This document shows, piece by piece, positions 1 through 10,464 of a DNA stretch of 64,000 bases (positions are counted from its first letter, which is position 1; every line of letters starts with the position of its first letter). Under the pieces are notes generated by a model. That model worked only from the letters and a program-made list of their open reading frames with translations, searched no databases and was not told the origin of the DNA. The stretch is from Litsea cubeba. Lineage: Eukaryota; Streptophyta; Magnoliopsida; Laurales; Lauraceae. A program made the position numbers and the translations under genes. The DNA lies in NCBI GenBank assembly GCA_012931725.1, contig CM022948.1:97514858-97578857 (forward strand), read 5' to 3'.

Positions 1-2538
1 AAACTTTACCTTTTTCTAACTCTACAACTCGTAGCAATGAATGTTTTGATTTAATCCACAGTGATGTTTGGGGCATTGCTCCTACCATTTCTCATGGTCA
101 TTTCAAATACTTTGTTACATTTATTGATGATTACAGCAGATTTACTTGGGTTTATTTGTTACATTCTAAATCTGATGTTCTTAATGCATTTAAAATTTTC
201 CTTCGCTATGTTAAAACCCAATTTTCCAAATGCATTAAAACTTTGCGATCCGATTCAGGGGGGGAGTATGTCTCCACTGATTTTCAATCTTTCCTAAAGA
301 GTCGAGGAATTATATCTCAACGTACTTGTCCATATACTCCTCAACAAAATGGCGTTGCAGAACGGAAAAAACAGATATCTTCTTGATGTCACGAGGACTC
401 TTCTCATTGAATCCTCTGTTCCTCCACGTTTTTGGACTGAAGCTCTTACCACTGCAGTCCATCTCATAAACCGTCTTCCATCACCTACCATTGCCCAATT
501 AACACCACATTTTAAACTTTATGGTCACCATCCTACATTTACTCATCTACATACCTTCGGGTGTGTTTGCTTCGTTCATCTGCCTCCCACAGAGCGCACA
601 AAATTAATGGCCCAATCTAGCAGGTGTGTTTTTTTAGGATATGCAACTAACCAAAAGGGTTTTGTTTGCTATGATCCAATGGCTCGTCGCACCAGGATCT
701 CTCGTAATGTTATTTTCTTCGAAAATCAATATTTTTTTCAAAAATACTTGGATTGTCCTTCTCCATTTTCCACAACGGTGTTACCTGGATTTTCTGAAAA
801 ACCAACTGTTACACGGTTTAATCCTGATTTTGTGTATCATCAAAGGGAAACACCTACCACTGCAGATGCCCACCCTCCTGATCCTCCGACAACTGGTCCC
901 ACATCTCCTAGTATATTGCGTCGCTCCTCCAGAATTTCTCGACCTCCTGAGCGGTATGGATTTACCCATGCTTCCTTGATGACAACACTATCCTCTGTTT
1001 CCATCCCAAGTTCTTATTTGCAGGCTGTGCAACATGATTGTTGGAACCAGGCCATGAAAGTTGAATTAGATGCATTGACCCAGAATCACACCTGGGATAT
1101 TGTGGAATGTCCTTCTTCAGTTAAACCTATCGGTTGCAAATGGATCTACTCGATCAAGCTAAAATCAGATGGCTCCTTGGATAGACACAAAGCTCGACTT
1201 GTGGCACTTGGCAACCGCCAAGCGTATGGCATTGACTATGAAGAGACATTTGCGCCAGTTGCAAAAATGACAACTGTTCGGCTCCTTCTCGCCATTGCTG
1301 CTTCTCAATCTTGGCCATTGTACCAAATGGATGTCAAGAATGCTTTTCTACATGGGGACTTGAAAGAAGAAGTCTATATGCGGATACCACAAGGAGTCAC
1401 CTCTCCGTCTAAGAAATCTGTATGTCGCTTACACAGATCTCTTTACGGTCTCAAGCAAGCTCCCCGAGCGTGGTTTGATAAATTCAAAGATCGGTTAGGC
1501 ACGATTGGCTTTACTCAAAGTCCATATCATCCATCTCTTTTTATGAGCCACGCATCTACTGGCTTTACTGTTCTCCTCGTATATGTTGATGATATCATTA
1601 TCACCGGAACTGATGATGCTATGATAAAATCTATTAAGGCCTCTCTTCGGGATTCATTCCATATGAAGGATCTGGGTCCTCTACATTATTTTTTGGGCTT
1701 AGAAATACATCAGTCTTCAAAAGGCCTGTTTATCAATCAACACAAATATGCGACAGATCTTATTGAGCTTGCTGATCTCGATAACTCTTCCTCAGTTGAT
1801 ACACCGCTTGAAGTCAATCTTAAGTTGAGTAAAGATGATGGAGATCTTTTTCCTGATCCACATACATACCGGAGACTCGTTGGCAGTCTTGTCTATCTCA
1901 CCGTCACCAGGCCTGACATATCTTATGCTGTCAATCTTGTCAGCCAATTCATGACGTCTCCTCGTCACCTTCATCTGACAGCAGTGAAGCGAATTATCCG
2001 GTATTTATTGGGTACTAGAGCTCGTGGTTTATATTATCCAAAGGATAATCGTCTACTTCTGACCGCTTATGCAGATGCTGACTGGGCAGGATGTCCGGAT
2101 ACCAAACGGTCCACCACTGGTTGGTGTATGTACCTCGGTCAGTCTCTCATCTCTTGGAAATGCAAGAAACAAGAACGGGTCTCCAAATCTTCCACAGAGG
2201 CTGAATATCGGGCTATGTCTTCTGCTTGTTCTGAAATCCTATGGCTTCGGGGACTTCTTTCGGAACTTGGATTTGCACAGGCCTCTCCCACTTCCTTGCA
2301 TGCCGATAATACTGGGGCGATCAGAATCACTGAAAATCCTGTTCTTCATGAACGCACAAAACATATAGAAGTTGATTGCCACTTTATTCGCGACGAATAC
2401 AAGCGTGATGTTATCAGTCTACCTCATGTCCCTACAGAGTTTCAGTTGGCAGATATATTCACTAAGGGACTTGCTCGGCCTCGACATCAATTTCTTGTTT
2501 CCAAATTGCTGCTTTATGACACTCCCGCATCAATTTGA
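1..2538 (+). pseudogene. pol: copia pol (integrase-RT-RNase H), frameshifted
   Basis: The polyprotein would integrate and copy the element inside a virus-like particle. Integrase is in frame 3 at the left edge: the catalytic Asp of HSDVWG is at 63-65, the second Asp of SDSGGEY at 252-254, and the Glu of VAER at 360-362, giving D-x35-E spacing. A run of six A at 366-371 has one base too many for the family pattern, so that frame ends at 386 and the rest of pol continues in frame 1 to the TGA at 2536-2538. Reverse transcriptase follows, with YVDD at 1582-1593, then RNase H with YADADWAG near 2068 and TEAEYRAM further on. I see no other break in the visible part. The lesion could be real or a homopolymer error. 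Confidence 0.9.
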
Positions 2539-2545
2539 GGGGGGG
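2537..2545 (+). promoter_or_regulatory. polypurine tract of the left copia element
   Basis: A GAGGGGGGG purine run overlaps the pol stop codon and abuts the 3' LTR. This is where plus-strand DNA synthesis is primed in LTR retrotransposons. Confidence 0.85.
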
Positions 2546-2789
2546 TGTCAATCCTGGGCCTCTAGGCCCAATATATCAGGCCCATTTACATACTAGTTAG
2601 TTGTTAGCTATTAGCATGGATCTAAACCCAAGTGTAATTAAGGGATAATCATTATTAGAATATATTCAGGGATTAAACCCTTTTAAATAGAGATCTCAGT
2701 CGACCAATGAAGGACGACATTCATCTCCACAGCTCTCTCTCTCTCTCTCTCTCTCTCTCATGTCTGTATGCTTCTTTCCATAAATGACA
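2546..2789 (+). repeat. 3' LTR of the left copia element (244 bp)
   Basis: The LTR runs from TGTCA to TGACA, a perfect 5-bp terminal inverted repeat with the canonical TG...CA ends. It directly follows the polypurine tract and is followed by the 5-bp target duplication GTAAT. A TTTAAATA motif near 2685 could act as a TATA box. A (CT)n microsatellite lies near its 3' end (about 2732-2759). The 5' LTR is outside the window, so the insertion cannot be dated here. Confidence 0.9.
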
Positions 2790-2794
2790 GTAAT

Positions 2795-4072
2795 AAGTTA
2801 TTAGAATCTCGATGCCGGTTGGACCTTCAAGTCAGCACTTGGGCTTCTTTTGCAGTGGATAGAACCATGGAGTCAGGATCTAAGGATTCCGTTAAGACTC
2901 AGCACAAAAGGGAGGAAGGTAGTTTCTCCTAACACAAATCACTGAAGGCAAAATAGTAGAGAATCTTTGTGTCTGTGTGAGGAATCAGAATAGATTGTAT
3001 TGTTAGTGCTAGGAGTTACATATATTTAAAGTAATGTATGCCTATGCAAGTCATATAAATCCTAATGCCTAACCAAATAGGACCCTGGACTACATCTGAA
3101 ATGCACCAAAAATTGAAATATCCACTTGTCTAACCAAGGAAATTTTCTGTTGCAAAACCAAGGGAATTTTCTGATGCAAATACAGTAAACTCTAGTGAAG
3201 GGTTCATAATCCATCATGCAGGACCTATGTGATATGTTGCAGTGCGTCCTTTGTAAATATGAATGCTTTAGCCACTGCATGAGATCTCCTTCCACTATAT
3301 GTTTTCCATGCTATAATAAGCCCTAACACTTCCCTAATTACTATTTTTAAAAGTGACTGATATTATTAATAAAGGTGGAGCTATATGGCAGAAGAGACAT
3401 ATATGGAAAAGGGTGCAAAAAATGAACAAAGAAGTGGGGCATCATTACTCAACAAAGAAAAAATAGATATTAAAAAATAATATATATAAAGTGAAAATCA
3501 AATGACTTGCCCAACTGGTAAGCATCTCTCTCTCTCTATATATATATAAATAGCACAAGCAAAAGCTGAGACATTTCTGTTTTCAATAAGGCTGTCTCCA
3601 AAAAGCCGCGGATCCATGGAGCCAAAATAGAAGCTCCTAAACATTGACTTGAATTAATTTTTATTGCAACTACTATAGGGTCAAAACTTGGTATCAATGA
3701 TTTGGCTGAATTCTTTCCATTAAAGGCCCATTATTTTGCATGGAAATGAATTGTTAGGAATTCATGGTAAAGTGGGTTCCTTGGGAATTCTTGATAATTG
3801 CAAGACTGATGTGGTTTCCGGGGCTTTGCTTGTTTGCATGGAAAATGAAATAATTGTTCGTCAGCTTGTTTATATTTCTCAAAAAATCGCCTTTGACCCA
3901 ATCCATTTGATTTGTGGTGATGCATGTTATCAAACAAATTCTCTAGAGTCTGATCTTGGCATAATCTGTTTTGAGGACAACCTGATCCCACACCCAAGTA
4001 AGAACATCATGGGAATGATGCCAAATGGGCCCTTGGACTCCTGTCTTTCCAGACAGCACAAGTAATTGTGCA
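2795..4072. other. non-coding stretch, duplicated
   Basis: No gene is supported. An open frame at 3736-4065 recurs in copy B, but all five base differences I see between the copies there change the amino acid, which argues against selection on a protein. A CT/TA microsatellite at about 3528-3550 is the site where copy B received a 3.25-kb element. In copy B this stretch lies inside the long intron of the U-box pseudogene. Confidence 0.6.
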
Positions 4073-4077
4073 AAGGA

Positions 4078-4322
4078 TCTCAAGAATGGGTTAAAAGATG
4101 TATTTTGATTGATATGAATCATGTAGCAATACATTGGTTTATAAAGAGAAGTAATAAAACTATTCTAGGAAACACGATATACAGAGGATCAATCTGATCC
4201 TGTAATTGATCCTATAATCTAGCATGATTGCAGACTAATATACAGAGGATCAATCTGATCCTGTAATTGATCCTATAATCTAGCATGATTGCAGACTAAT
4301 ATGGTGTACAGCTCATTTGACA
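4078..4322 (-). repeat. 3' LTR of the intact copia element (245 bp)
   Basis: On the minus strand it reads TGTCAAATG... to ...TTCTTGAGA. The GA end instead of CA is confirmed by the other LTR, where the primer-binding site starts directly after the same bases. It is 61 bp longer than its partner because of an internal tandem duplication. Confidence 0.93.
4181..4302. repeat. 61-bp tandem duplication inside the 3' LTR
   Basis: Two adjacent copies of a 61-bp unit (4181-4241, 4242-4302), beginning ACAGAGGATC, are present here. The 5' LTR has the unit once. Reverse transcription normally makes both LTRs identical, so the extra unit probably arose after integration or late in cDNA synthesis. Confidence 0.93.
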
Positions 4323-4330
4323 CTCCCCCT
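4323..4330 (-). promoter_or_regulatory. polypurine tract of the intact copia element
   Basis: The minus strand reads AGGGGGAG immediately before the 3' LTR, overlapping the end of the pol stop codon (4330-4332). It is the expected plus-strand primer site. Confidence 0.85.
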
Positions 4331-7300
4331 CAAGTTGGTGCATATATGTCATCAATGCCCAACTTGCTAAGTGAGCTGTGAAAAATTCTGCCGGTGACTG
4401 CTTTGGTGAGGATATCTGCAAGTTGATCTTCGGATTTAACAAATGGTACCTCAATGATCCTGGCCTCGAGTTTCTCCTTGATGAAATGTCTGTCAACTTC
4501 AACATGCTTAGTCCTATCATGTTGCACTGGATTATGTGCGATGTCTATTGAGGCATTGTTATCACAATGCAGTTGCATTGTACGTTTGGGTTTGAATCCC
4601 AAATCCCCCAACAAATTCCGTATCCAGAGTAGCTCACATATTCCATGTGCCATACCCCGATATTCAGCTTCAGCACTCGATCGTGACACCACATTCTGTT
4701 TCTTACTGCGCCAAGAGACTAAATTTCCTCCCACAAAAGTAAAGTATCCAGATGTTGATCGCCTATCAGTAACAGACCCAGCCCAATCTGCATCAGTGTA
4801 CCCTTGAATATCTAGATGACCATGCTTTGAGAACATCAATCCTTTTCCAGGAGCTGACTTCAAATATTTTAGGATCCGATTTACAGCGTCCATGTGTCCT
4901 TCACTTGGTGCATGCATGAACTGACTCACCACACTTACTGCATATGCGATATCAGGTCTAGTAAGTGATAGATATATCAACTTACCAACAAGGCGTTGAT
5001 ATCTTCCTTTGTTGGTGGGTACCTGGTCAAGATATTCACCAAGTTTATGATTCACCTCCATCGGGGTATCAGCTGGCTGACAGGCTAACATTCCAGTTTC
5101 GGTCAAAATGTCGAGAATGTATTTCCGTTGAGATAGAAATATTCCTTGTTCTGAACGAGCCACTTCAATACCCAAAAAATACTTCAGAGCACCAAGATCT
5201 TTCATCTCAAATTCACTGGATAAATAACGTTGCAATGCTGCTTTTTCCTCCGGGTCATTTCCAGTAACCACCATGTCATCAACATACACAATAAGGGCAG
5301 TGACCTTACCTTTCCTATGTTTCAAGAAAAGAGTATGATCTGAGTTACTTTGTTTGTAGCCGAAATTCTTCATTGATTTGCTGAACCTTCCAAACCATGC
5401 TCTGGGTGATTGCTTCAATCCATAGAGAGACTTTCTTAGTTTACACACCATGTTGTTTTGACTGGATCCCATCTTGCATCCTGGAGGAGGATCCATATAG
5501 ACTTCTTCTTCTAGGTCTCCATGCAGAAAGGCATTTTTTACATCAAACTGATGTAATGGCCAGTCCAGATTTGCTGCCAGAGAAAGAAGGACCCGAATTG
5601 TGTTGATCTTGGCTACAGGAGCAAAGGTCTCCCCATAGTCAATTCCATAAGTCTGAGTGTAACCTTTTGCCACTAGTCTTGCTTTGTATCGTTCAATGGT
5701 GCCATTTGCTTTGAACTTTATCGTATATATCCATCTGCAACCTACTGTTCTCTTCCCTTTAGGAAGGGTAGTCATCTCCCAAGTGGAATTCTTCTGGAGA
5801 GCCTCCATTTCTTCATTCATTGCTTGAGTCCACATGGGATCTTTCAGAGCTTCCTGCACATTACTTGGAATAGATACAGTGGATAATTGACATACAAATG
5901 ATGCACATGACGGAGATAGCCTATGTAGAGACACATGATTAGCAATAGGGTATTTAACCTTTGCTTTAGGGTCCGGGTCATATTGTTGTTTAGCAATCCC
6001 TCTATTCGTACGAGGAGGTAACTGATAACCTGTGTTTCCTGTATGACTTGACTCAGGTAAAGGGCTAGAGTGAGAGTTTGAGTGTTCGGTTACCTGTGGA
6101 GGGATCTCAGGACCTGATTGGATGATTGGTGGTGGTACTGTAGGAAGAACTGTATCTGAAATACTATCTGGAGTCTCTAGTTGTTGTAGCTCTTGCTCTT
6201 GCTGTACCTGTGGAGTTGGTGACTCAGTAGTCACTACATCCTCAGGTGTTGTCCGCGGCTGCTCTGACATAAGCTGATCTAGAACATTCTGTGGAACTTG
6301 AATGATCTGATTCTGAGTATCTTCTGCAAAGATAGAGCTCTCCCCCTGCAGGGGATGCTCGGAGTCTCCCCCTGAGTAATAGAACTCACTCTCGTGGAAA
6401 GTAACATCGGCTGTAACATGCAAGGTCTGAGTAGGAGAATGGAAACACTTATAGCCTTTTTGAGTGTCGGAATACCCCACAAAGACACAGCGGAGAGCAC
6501 ATGGATCAAGTTTACCACGCTGGTGTGGATATACCTGGATATAAGCAACACATCCAAATACACGCGGTTCGAGATTTGGTGTGGATGGCATGGTGAGGAG
6601 AGTGGTCAATGTCTGCATTGGAGTCTGATACTGGAGAGTACTTGATGGTGTTCTATTGATGAGGTAGGCAGCGGAACAAAGGGCCTCCCCCCAAAAATGA
6701 TGAGGCATATGAGCCTCAAATAGAGAGGCACGGACAACTTCCAGGAGGTGACGATTCTTACGTTCTGCTACACCATTCTGTTGTGGTGTATAGGCACATG
6801 TGGTTTGATGAACAATACCATGTTGACTTAAAAAAGTATGTAGATCGTTATTGACGTACTCTCCTCCATTGTCCGACCTCAATGTTGTGATTTTCTTGTC
6901 AAATTGAGTAGCAACATATTGGTGAAATTGTTTGAATTTGGCAGTGACTTCGCTTTTCTGCTTCATGGGAAAAACCCAAGTCATCCTAGTGCAATCATCT
7001 ATAAATGTCACAAACCATTTAAAACCACGAATAGTAAGAACTCTTGACGGACCCCAGACATCTGAATGGATAAGCATGAAAGGCATAGAACTTTTATTCA
7101 ATCTTAATGGGTAAGAAACACGATGGCTTTTCGCCAAAACACAAGTTTCACAATGAAAGTCTGATGCAGCAAACTGAGAACATAAATCTGGAAATAAAAG
7201 TTTTAAATAACCAAAAGAAGCATGACCTAATCGTCTATGCCACAGCCAAATCTTCTTCATTCTGACGGACTCGTCTCCTCTCACATGATGTGCTTTACTC

Positions 7301-8682
7301 AATTTCTCACAGCAGTCATCTGTCAAGTCCAGATAATACAACTTCCCCCTCCTAGTACCACATCCAATCACGGCCCTGGTGAGAAGATCCTGAAACAGAC
7401 AATACAATGGCCAAAAACACACAGTACAATTGAGGGAATCAATGATTTGAGGAACAGATAACAGATCATAGTCGAGTGAAGGAACAACCAAGACATGATC
7501 GAGACTTAATGAAGATGTAAGAGATAGGGACCCTTCTCCCAAAACTGGGGAAGTGGTTCCATTTGCACTGGTAATATGTGTTTGGCTTGATGGTTTGGTA
7601 GAGTGCAATCCAGTGAAACTAGATGTCATGTGATCAGTAGCACCAGTGTCAAGAATCCATGATCTATTATAAGTAAGTGAAGATGTGCATGAGGAAGTAC
7701 CTGAGGTGGCCAAGGCCTTGGAGCCAGATGTACCTGATGTACCTGATGGAGATTCCGATATAGTCGCTTGGGATGACTCAGATGATGCGAATGAGGCTCT
7801 GTGTGAATCCTTCTTTCGGCCTTTGTGAACCCATCCTTCCGGATACCCAATGATCTCATAACAGCCCTTAATTGTATGGTTTTCTAAACCACACTTGGTA
7901 CACTTCATTGGAGGCCGGTTACGAGTAGAGTCTGTATTCTGAGTGGGTAACCGAGATTGCTTGAACCTCGAAGCAACCAAAACTGTGGCATCGGATGAGA
8001 CACCAGCCTCAGACATGGTTCCCTGTCGGTTACTCTCTCTTTTAATATGTGCATATGCTGCCTCAAGTTCAGGTTTAGGCTCCATCCTCAAAATCTCTCC
8101 TCGGATTTGGTCAAAAATATTGTTCAAACCTGCAAGAAAGATATAAATGCGGAGACGGTCAACCTCCTTGCGTCTAGTTTCAATATCTGCTGGATCCTTC
8201 ATGTTACTTGGACTTAATTGATCAAGCTCTTGAAAGATCTCAGTGAGCTCACTATAGTAATTGGCAACCGGTGCTCCATTCTGTTTCATTGTGAATGACC
8301 TTCTGTGTAGATCATAGATCTTTCCCTCATCTGAACCATCAGAGTATGTTTTCTTGATGGCATCCCAGACTTGTTTGGTTGTGTCATAACGAATAAACCG
8401 CTTCATCTGATCGGGTTTCATGGCATCGAATAACCAACTCTTGACTTGACAATCCGATGCACGCCATTTGTTATATGTCTGGTCTGTGACCGCAGGTTGG
8501 GTCATATCACCGGTCAAGTAACCATGTTTCTCTCGTCCGGCAATCTTCATCTCCATGACTTGATGCCATAGAGAATAATTATGTTCATCCAATTTTATTC
8601 CAGTTGAGAAGTTGGAATTATCTCCTTGGATGGTGACAATCTGGACGGTGGAATCAGATTTGCTGGAGTCTTCACTTGCCAT
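4330..8682 (-). CDS. gag-pol: Ty1/copia gag-pol polyprotein, 1450 aa, intact
   Basis: The single frame encodes all proteins needed for copia transposition. In order: a gag domain of UBN2/retrotran_gag type (about residues 25-220); a CCHC zinc knuckle at 261-274 (C-x2-C-x4-H-x4-C); an aspartic protease with DTGA at 345-348; the integrase zinc region with the HRRLGHASF motif near 483 and CETC at 511-514; the integrase core with D541, D604 and E640 (35 residues between the last two); reverse transcriptase at about 968-1210 with YVDD at 1133-1136; and RNase H at about 1295-1430 with the TDADWAG and AEAEYRGM motifs. Length and order are normal for the family, and no stop or frameshift is seen. The start is the first ATG after the long leader and fits the usual MAS-type gag start. 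It is the best-preserved coding sequence in the window. Confidence 0.96.
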   Translation of the reverse strand: MASEDSSKSDSTVQIVTIQGDNSNFSTGIKLDEHNYSLWHQVMEMKIAGREKHGYLTGDMTQPAVTDQTYNKWRASDCQVKSWLFDAMKPDQMKRFIRYDTTKQVWDAIKKTYSDGSDEGKIYDLHRRSFTMKQNGAPVANYYSELTEIFQELDQLSPSNMKDPADIETRRKEVDRLRIYIFLAGLNNIFDQIRGEILRMEPKPELEAAYAHIKRESNRQGTMSEAGVSSDATVLVASRFKQSRLPTQNTDSTRNRPPMKCTKCGLENHTIKGCYEIIGYPEGWVHKGRKKDSHRASFASSESSQATISESPSGTSGTSGSKALATSGTSSCTSSLTYNRSWILDTGATDHMTSSFTGLHSTKPSSQTHITSANGTTSPVLGEGSLSLTSSLSLDHVLVVPSLDYDLLSVPQIIDSLNCTVCFWPLYCLFQDLLTRAVIGCGTRRGKLYYLDLTDDCCEKLSKAHHVRGDESVRMKKIWLWHRRLGHASFGYLKLLFPDLCSQFAASDFHCETCVLAKSHRVSYPLRLNKSSMPFMLIHSDVWGPSRVLTIRGFKWFVTFIDDCTRMTWVFPMKQKSEVTAKFKQFHQYVATQFDKKITTLRSDNGGEYVNNDLHTFLSQHGIVHQTTCAYTPQQNGVAERKNRHLLEVVRASLFEAHMPHHFWGEALCSAAYLINRTPSSTLQYQTPMQTLTTLLTMPSTPNLEPRVFGCVAYIQVYPHQRGKLDPCALRCVFVGYSDTQKGYKCFHSPTQTLHVTADVTFHESEFYYSGGDSEHPLQGESSIFAEDTQNQIIQVPQNVLDQLMSEQPRTTPEDVVTTESPTPQVQQEQELQQLETPDSISDTVLPTVPPPIIQSGPEIPPQVTEHSNSHSSPLPESSHTGNTGYQLPPRTNRGIAKQQYDPDPKAKVKYPIANHVSLHRLSPSCASFVCQLSTVSIPSNVQEALKDPMWTQAMNEEMEALQKNSTWEMTTLPKGKRTVGCRWIYTIKFKANGTIERYKARLVAKGYTQTYGIDYGETFAPVAKINTIRVLLSLAANLDWPLHQFDVKNAFLHGDLEEEVYMDPPPGCKMGSSQNNMVCKLRKSLYGLKQSPRAWFGRFSKSMKNFGYKQSNSDHTLFLKHRKGKVTALIVYVDDMVVTGNDPEEKAALQRYLSSEFEMKDLGALKYFLGIEVARSEQGIFLSQRKYILDILTETGMLACQPADTPMEVNHKLGEYLDQVPTNKGRYQRLVGKLIYLSLTRPDIAYAVSVVSQFMHAPSEGHMDAVNRILKYLKSAPGKGLMFSKHGHLDIQGYTDADWAGSVTDRRSTSGYFTFVGGNLVSWRSKKQNVVSRSSAEAEYRGMAHGICELLWIRNLLGDLGFKPKRTMQLHCDNNASIDIAHNPVQHDRTKHVEVDRHFIKEKLEARIIEVPFVKSEDQLADILTKAVTGRIFHSSLSKLGIDDIYAPT

Positions 8683-9492
8683 AATGATGGCTCAATTTCT
8701 GCAAATGGGTCAGGTCAGAACCGACCCAACTCCAACCTGGACCTGGCTGGGAAGTGGGCTGGGCTTCACGAGTCAGGTCAGAACCGACCCAACTGACCCG
8801 AACCAAACCCACCTTCTTCCTCCTTCGATCTGTTCTGGTTCTGCAACCAAACCCAGCGCCTGTGGCCGCTTCCTCTCCGGCGATGCAACGGCGTCGAGCG
8901 GACCAGCGGTGGAAGAGCTCCGGCGACCAGAGGCAGCGGCGGGAATCAGCGGGCGGCAACAGCAGACGCACAGCGCCTGTTTCTGTCTCGTTCTGGTTTC
9001 TGTAACCAGAAACGAAAGAAGAAAGAAAAAAAAATGGACAGTGGTCTGCTGCCTTTTCCCTCTTCGTCTTCTCCGGCGAAGATGGCACAGCGGCAGCAGC
9101 TTGATCGGTGAGAACGGCAGCAGCACAGCGGCAACAGCGGCAACGGCAGACACACGCAGGCAGCAGACGCGCAGGATGGCGGCGACGCGGACGGTGCGCT
9201 TCCGGCGATGTGAGGACTGCGATTTCCGTTTTGGAAATCCCAGGCAGCAGACGCGCAGGATGGCGGCGACGCGGACGGTGCGCTTCCGGCGATGTGAGGA
9301 CTGCGATTTCCGTTTTGGAAATCCAGATCCTCTTCCTTTACAGCGCCTGGGAGCTTCTTCTCTGTCTGATCGTGTGGCCCACTCTGAATCAGCAAAGATC
9401 GGAATTGATCTCTGTGATCTGTGATCTCTGTTTTTCTGCGACGGCCCACTTCCCTGAACGGAAGAAAGCAGACCTTTAATGAAGATATGCTT
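8683..9492 (-). other. GC-rich untranslated leader of the copia element
   Basis: This is an 810-bp leader between the primer-binding site and the gag ATG. It is much more GC-rich than its surroundings, contains an 84-bp tandem duplication and, nearer gag, two copies of a 23-bp motif starting GTCAGGTCAG (about 8710 and 8774). Open frames occur on both strands, as expected in GC-rich sequence, and none resembles a known protein to me. Its composition suggests that it may have been acquired from another source. Confidence 0.7.
9157..9324. repeat. 84-bp tandem duplication in the copia leader
   Basis: Two identical adjacent 84-bp units (9157-9240, 9241-9324) begin CAGGCAGCAG. The unit is a multiple of three, and frames read through it on both strands. 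Confidence 0.95.
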
Positions 9493-9504
9493 GCTCTGAT
9501 ACCA
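9493..9504 (-). promoter_or_regulatory. primer-binding site (initiator tRNA-Met type)
   Basis: The minus strand reads TGGTATCAGAGC directly after the 5' LTR. This is the standard copia minus-strand primer site, complementary to the 3' end of initiator methionine tRNA. Confidence 0.93.
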
Positions 9505-9688
9505 TCTCAAGAATGGGTTAAAAGATGTATTTTGATTGATATGAATCATGTAGCAATACATTGGTTTATAAAGAGAAGTAATAAAACTATTCTAGGAAAC
9601 ACGATATACAGAGGATCAATCTGATCCTGTAATTGATCCTATAATCTAGCATGATTGCAGACTAATATGGTGTACAGCTCATTTGACA
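9505..9688 (-). repeat. 5' LTR of the intact copia element (184 bp)
   Basis: It is identical by eye to the 3' LTR apart from the latter's extra 61-bp unit. It is flanked by AAGGA at 9689-9693. It should contain the element's promoter, but I see no clear TATA box. Confidence 0.93.
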
Positions 9689-10464
9689 AAGGAGACCTTC
9701 CACATAGTTCTTCCCCGCGAGATCTAACACCTGATTTCCTAGCCTCAAAGAAGAGGGAGAGGGAGAGGGAGCATGGTTACAGCCAACTAAAATCAAACCG
9801 CCCTGGAATCGAAATTAAGAGACACCCGTGCTATTCTAATTGCTAAGCCCCGATGGCCTTAATGATTCCCTAATTGCTAAACCCTCCATGGATACATCCT
9901 TCACCCCAATCAGTTTGGACGATGACAGCAGCATCCAGCTCTTCTTATCCCTTAGTACCTAACCAATAACTACCAAACTCAGATTCTCCCTTGATGCTTC
10001 ATCTACTTTTCTTAGTGGCATACAGTTAAAAATAAAATGATTTTGGTAAAGGAGTCTCTCTGGAAAATGCAAGAAAAGGACAGTCAACACAAAAGTAATG
10101 AAGGACAAGCATAAAAGAAGTTACAGCAGGAGATCCATACACATGTTATCATAGTAGCTGGACTTGCTCCTTGTTCAGCTAATAGGCTACCTTATCCACT
10201 GCCTACAAAATTTGTAGAACAACATATACGTTGATTTGCACAAATTCTATTTCTCGTCAAAAGAAGCACGACCACTTCCAAAATATGATACTACCTTGGA
10301 TTAATATATTTATATATAAACATATAGAATTTATATTAATTATAAAGACTCTTAAGGGTGATGAAAATGCCCTTATTGCCTTGGTCCCACTTGTTCTTTG
10401 GTTCTCTGGATGTCAATCAAATATTTGGTAACTTTTCTGATACCATTTCAGAAAAGCCCTTAAT

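Larger units (their letters stand above)
1..2789 (+). mobile_element. Ty1/copia LTR retrotransposon, 5' part outside window
   Basis: This is the 3' half of a Ty1/copia element: integrase core, reverse transcriptase and RNase H in copia order, then a polypurine tract and a 3' LTR. The window opens inside the integrase region, so the 5' LTR, gag and protease lie to the left. The right edge is exact. The LTR ends in TGACA and is followed by GTAAT (2790-2794), and copy B holds the uninterrupted site with a single GTAAT at 40380-40384. The element therefore entered copy A only, and the duplicated block should resume on its far side. Confidence 0.93.
4078..9688 (-). mobile_element. complete Ty1/copia retrotransposon, structurally intact
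   Basis: A full-length element of about 5.6 kb on the minus strand has both LTRs, a primer-binding site, one uninterrupted gag-pol frame and a polypurine tract. It is flanked by the 5-bp duplication AAGGA (4073-4077 and 9689-9693), and copy B has the empty site with one AAGGA at 44922-44926. The two LTRs look identical except for a 61-bp tandem duplication in the left one. Identical LTRs and an open polyprotein indicate a very recent insertion, after the segmental duplication. Confidence 0.97.

Noticed and set aside
3062..3295. A 77-codon minus-strand frame repeated at 40652-40885.
   Set aside because: It is kept only because the block was duplicated recently. It has no start context, motif or splice signals and lies in intron-like sequence.
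3736..4065. A 109-codon plus-strand frame present in both copies (again at 44585-44914).
   Set aside because: All five substitutions I see between the copies change the amino acid, and no family is recognised, so it looks like chance conservation through recent duplication.
8773..9561. Long overlapping frames on both strands in the copia leader.
   Set aside because: GC-rich sequence has few stops, the frames run into the LTR and across the PBS, and no domain is visible.
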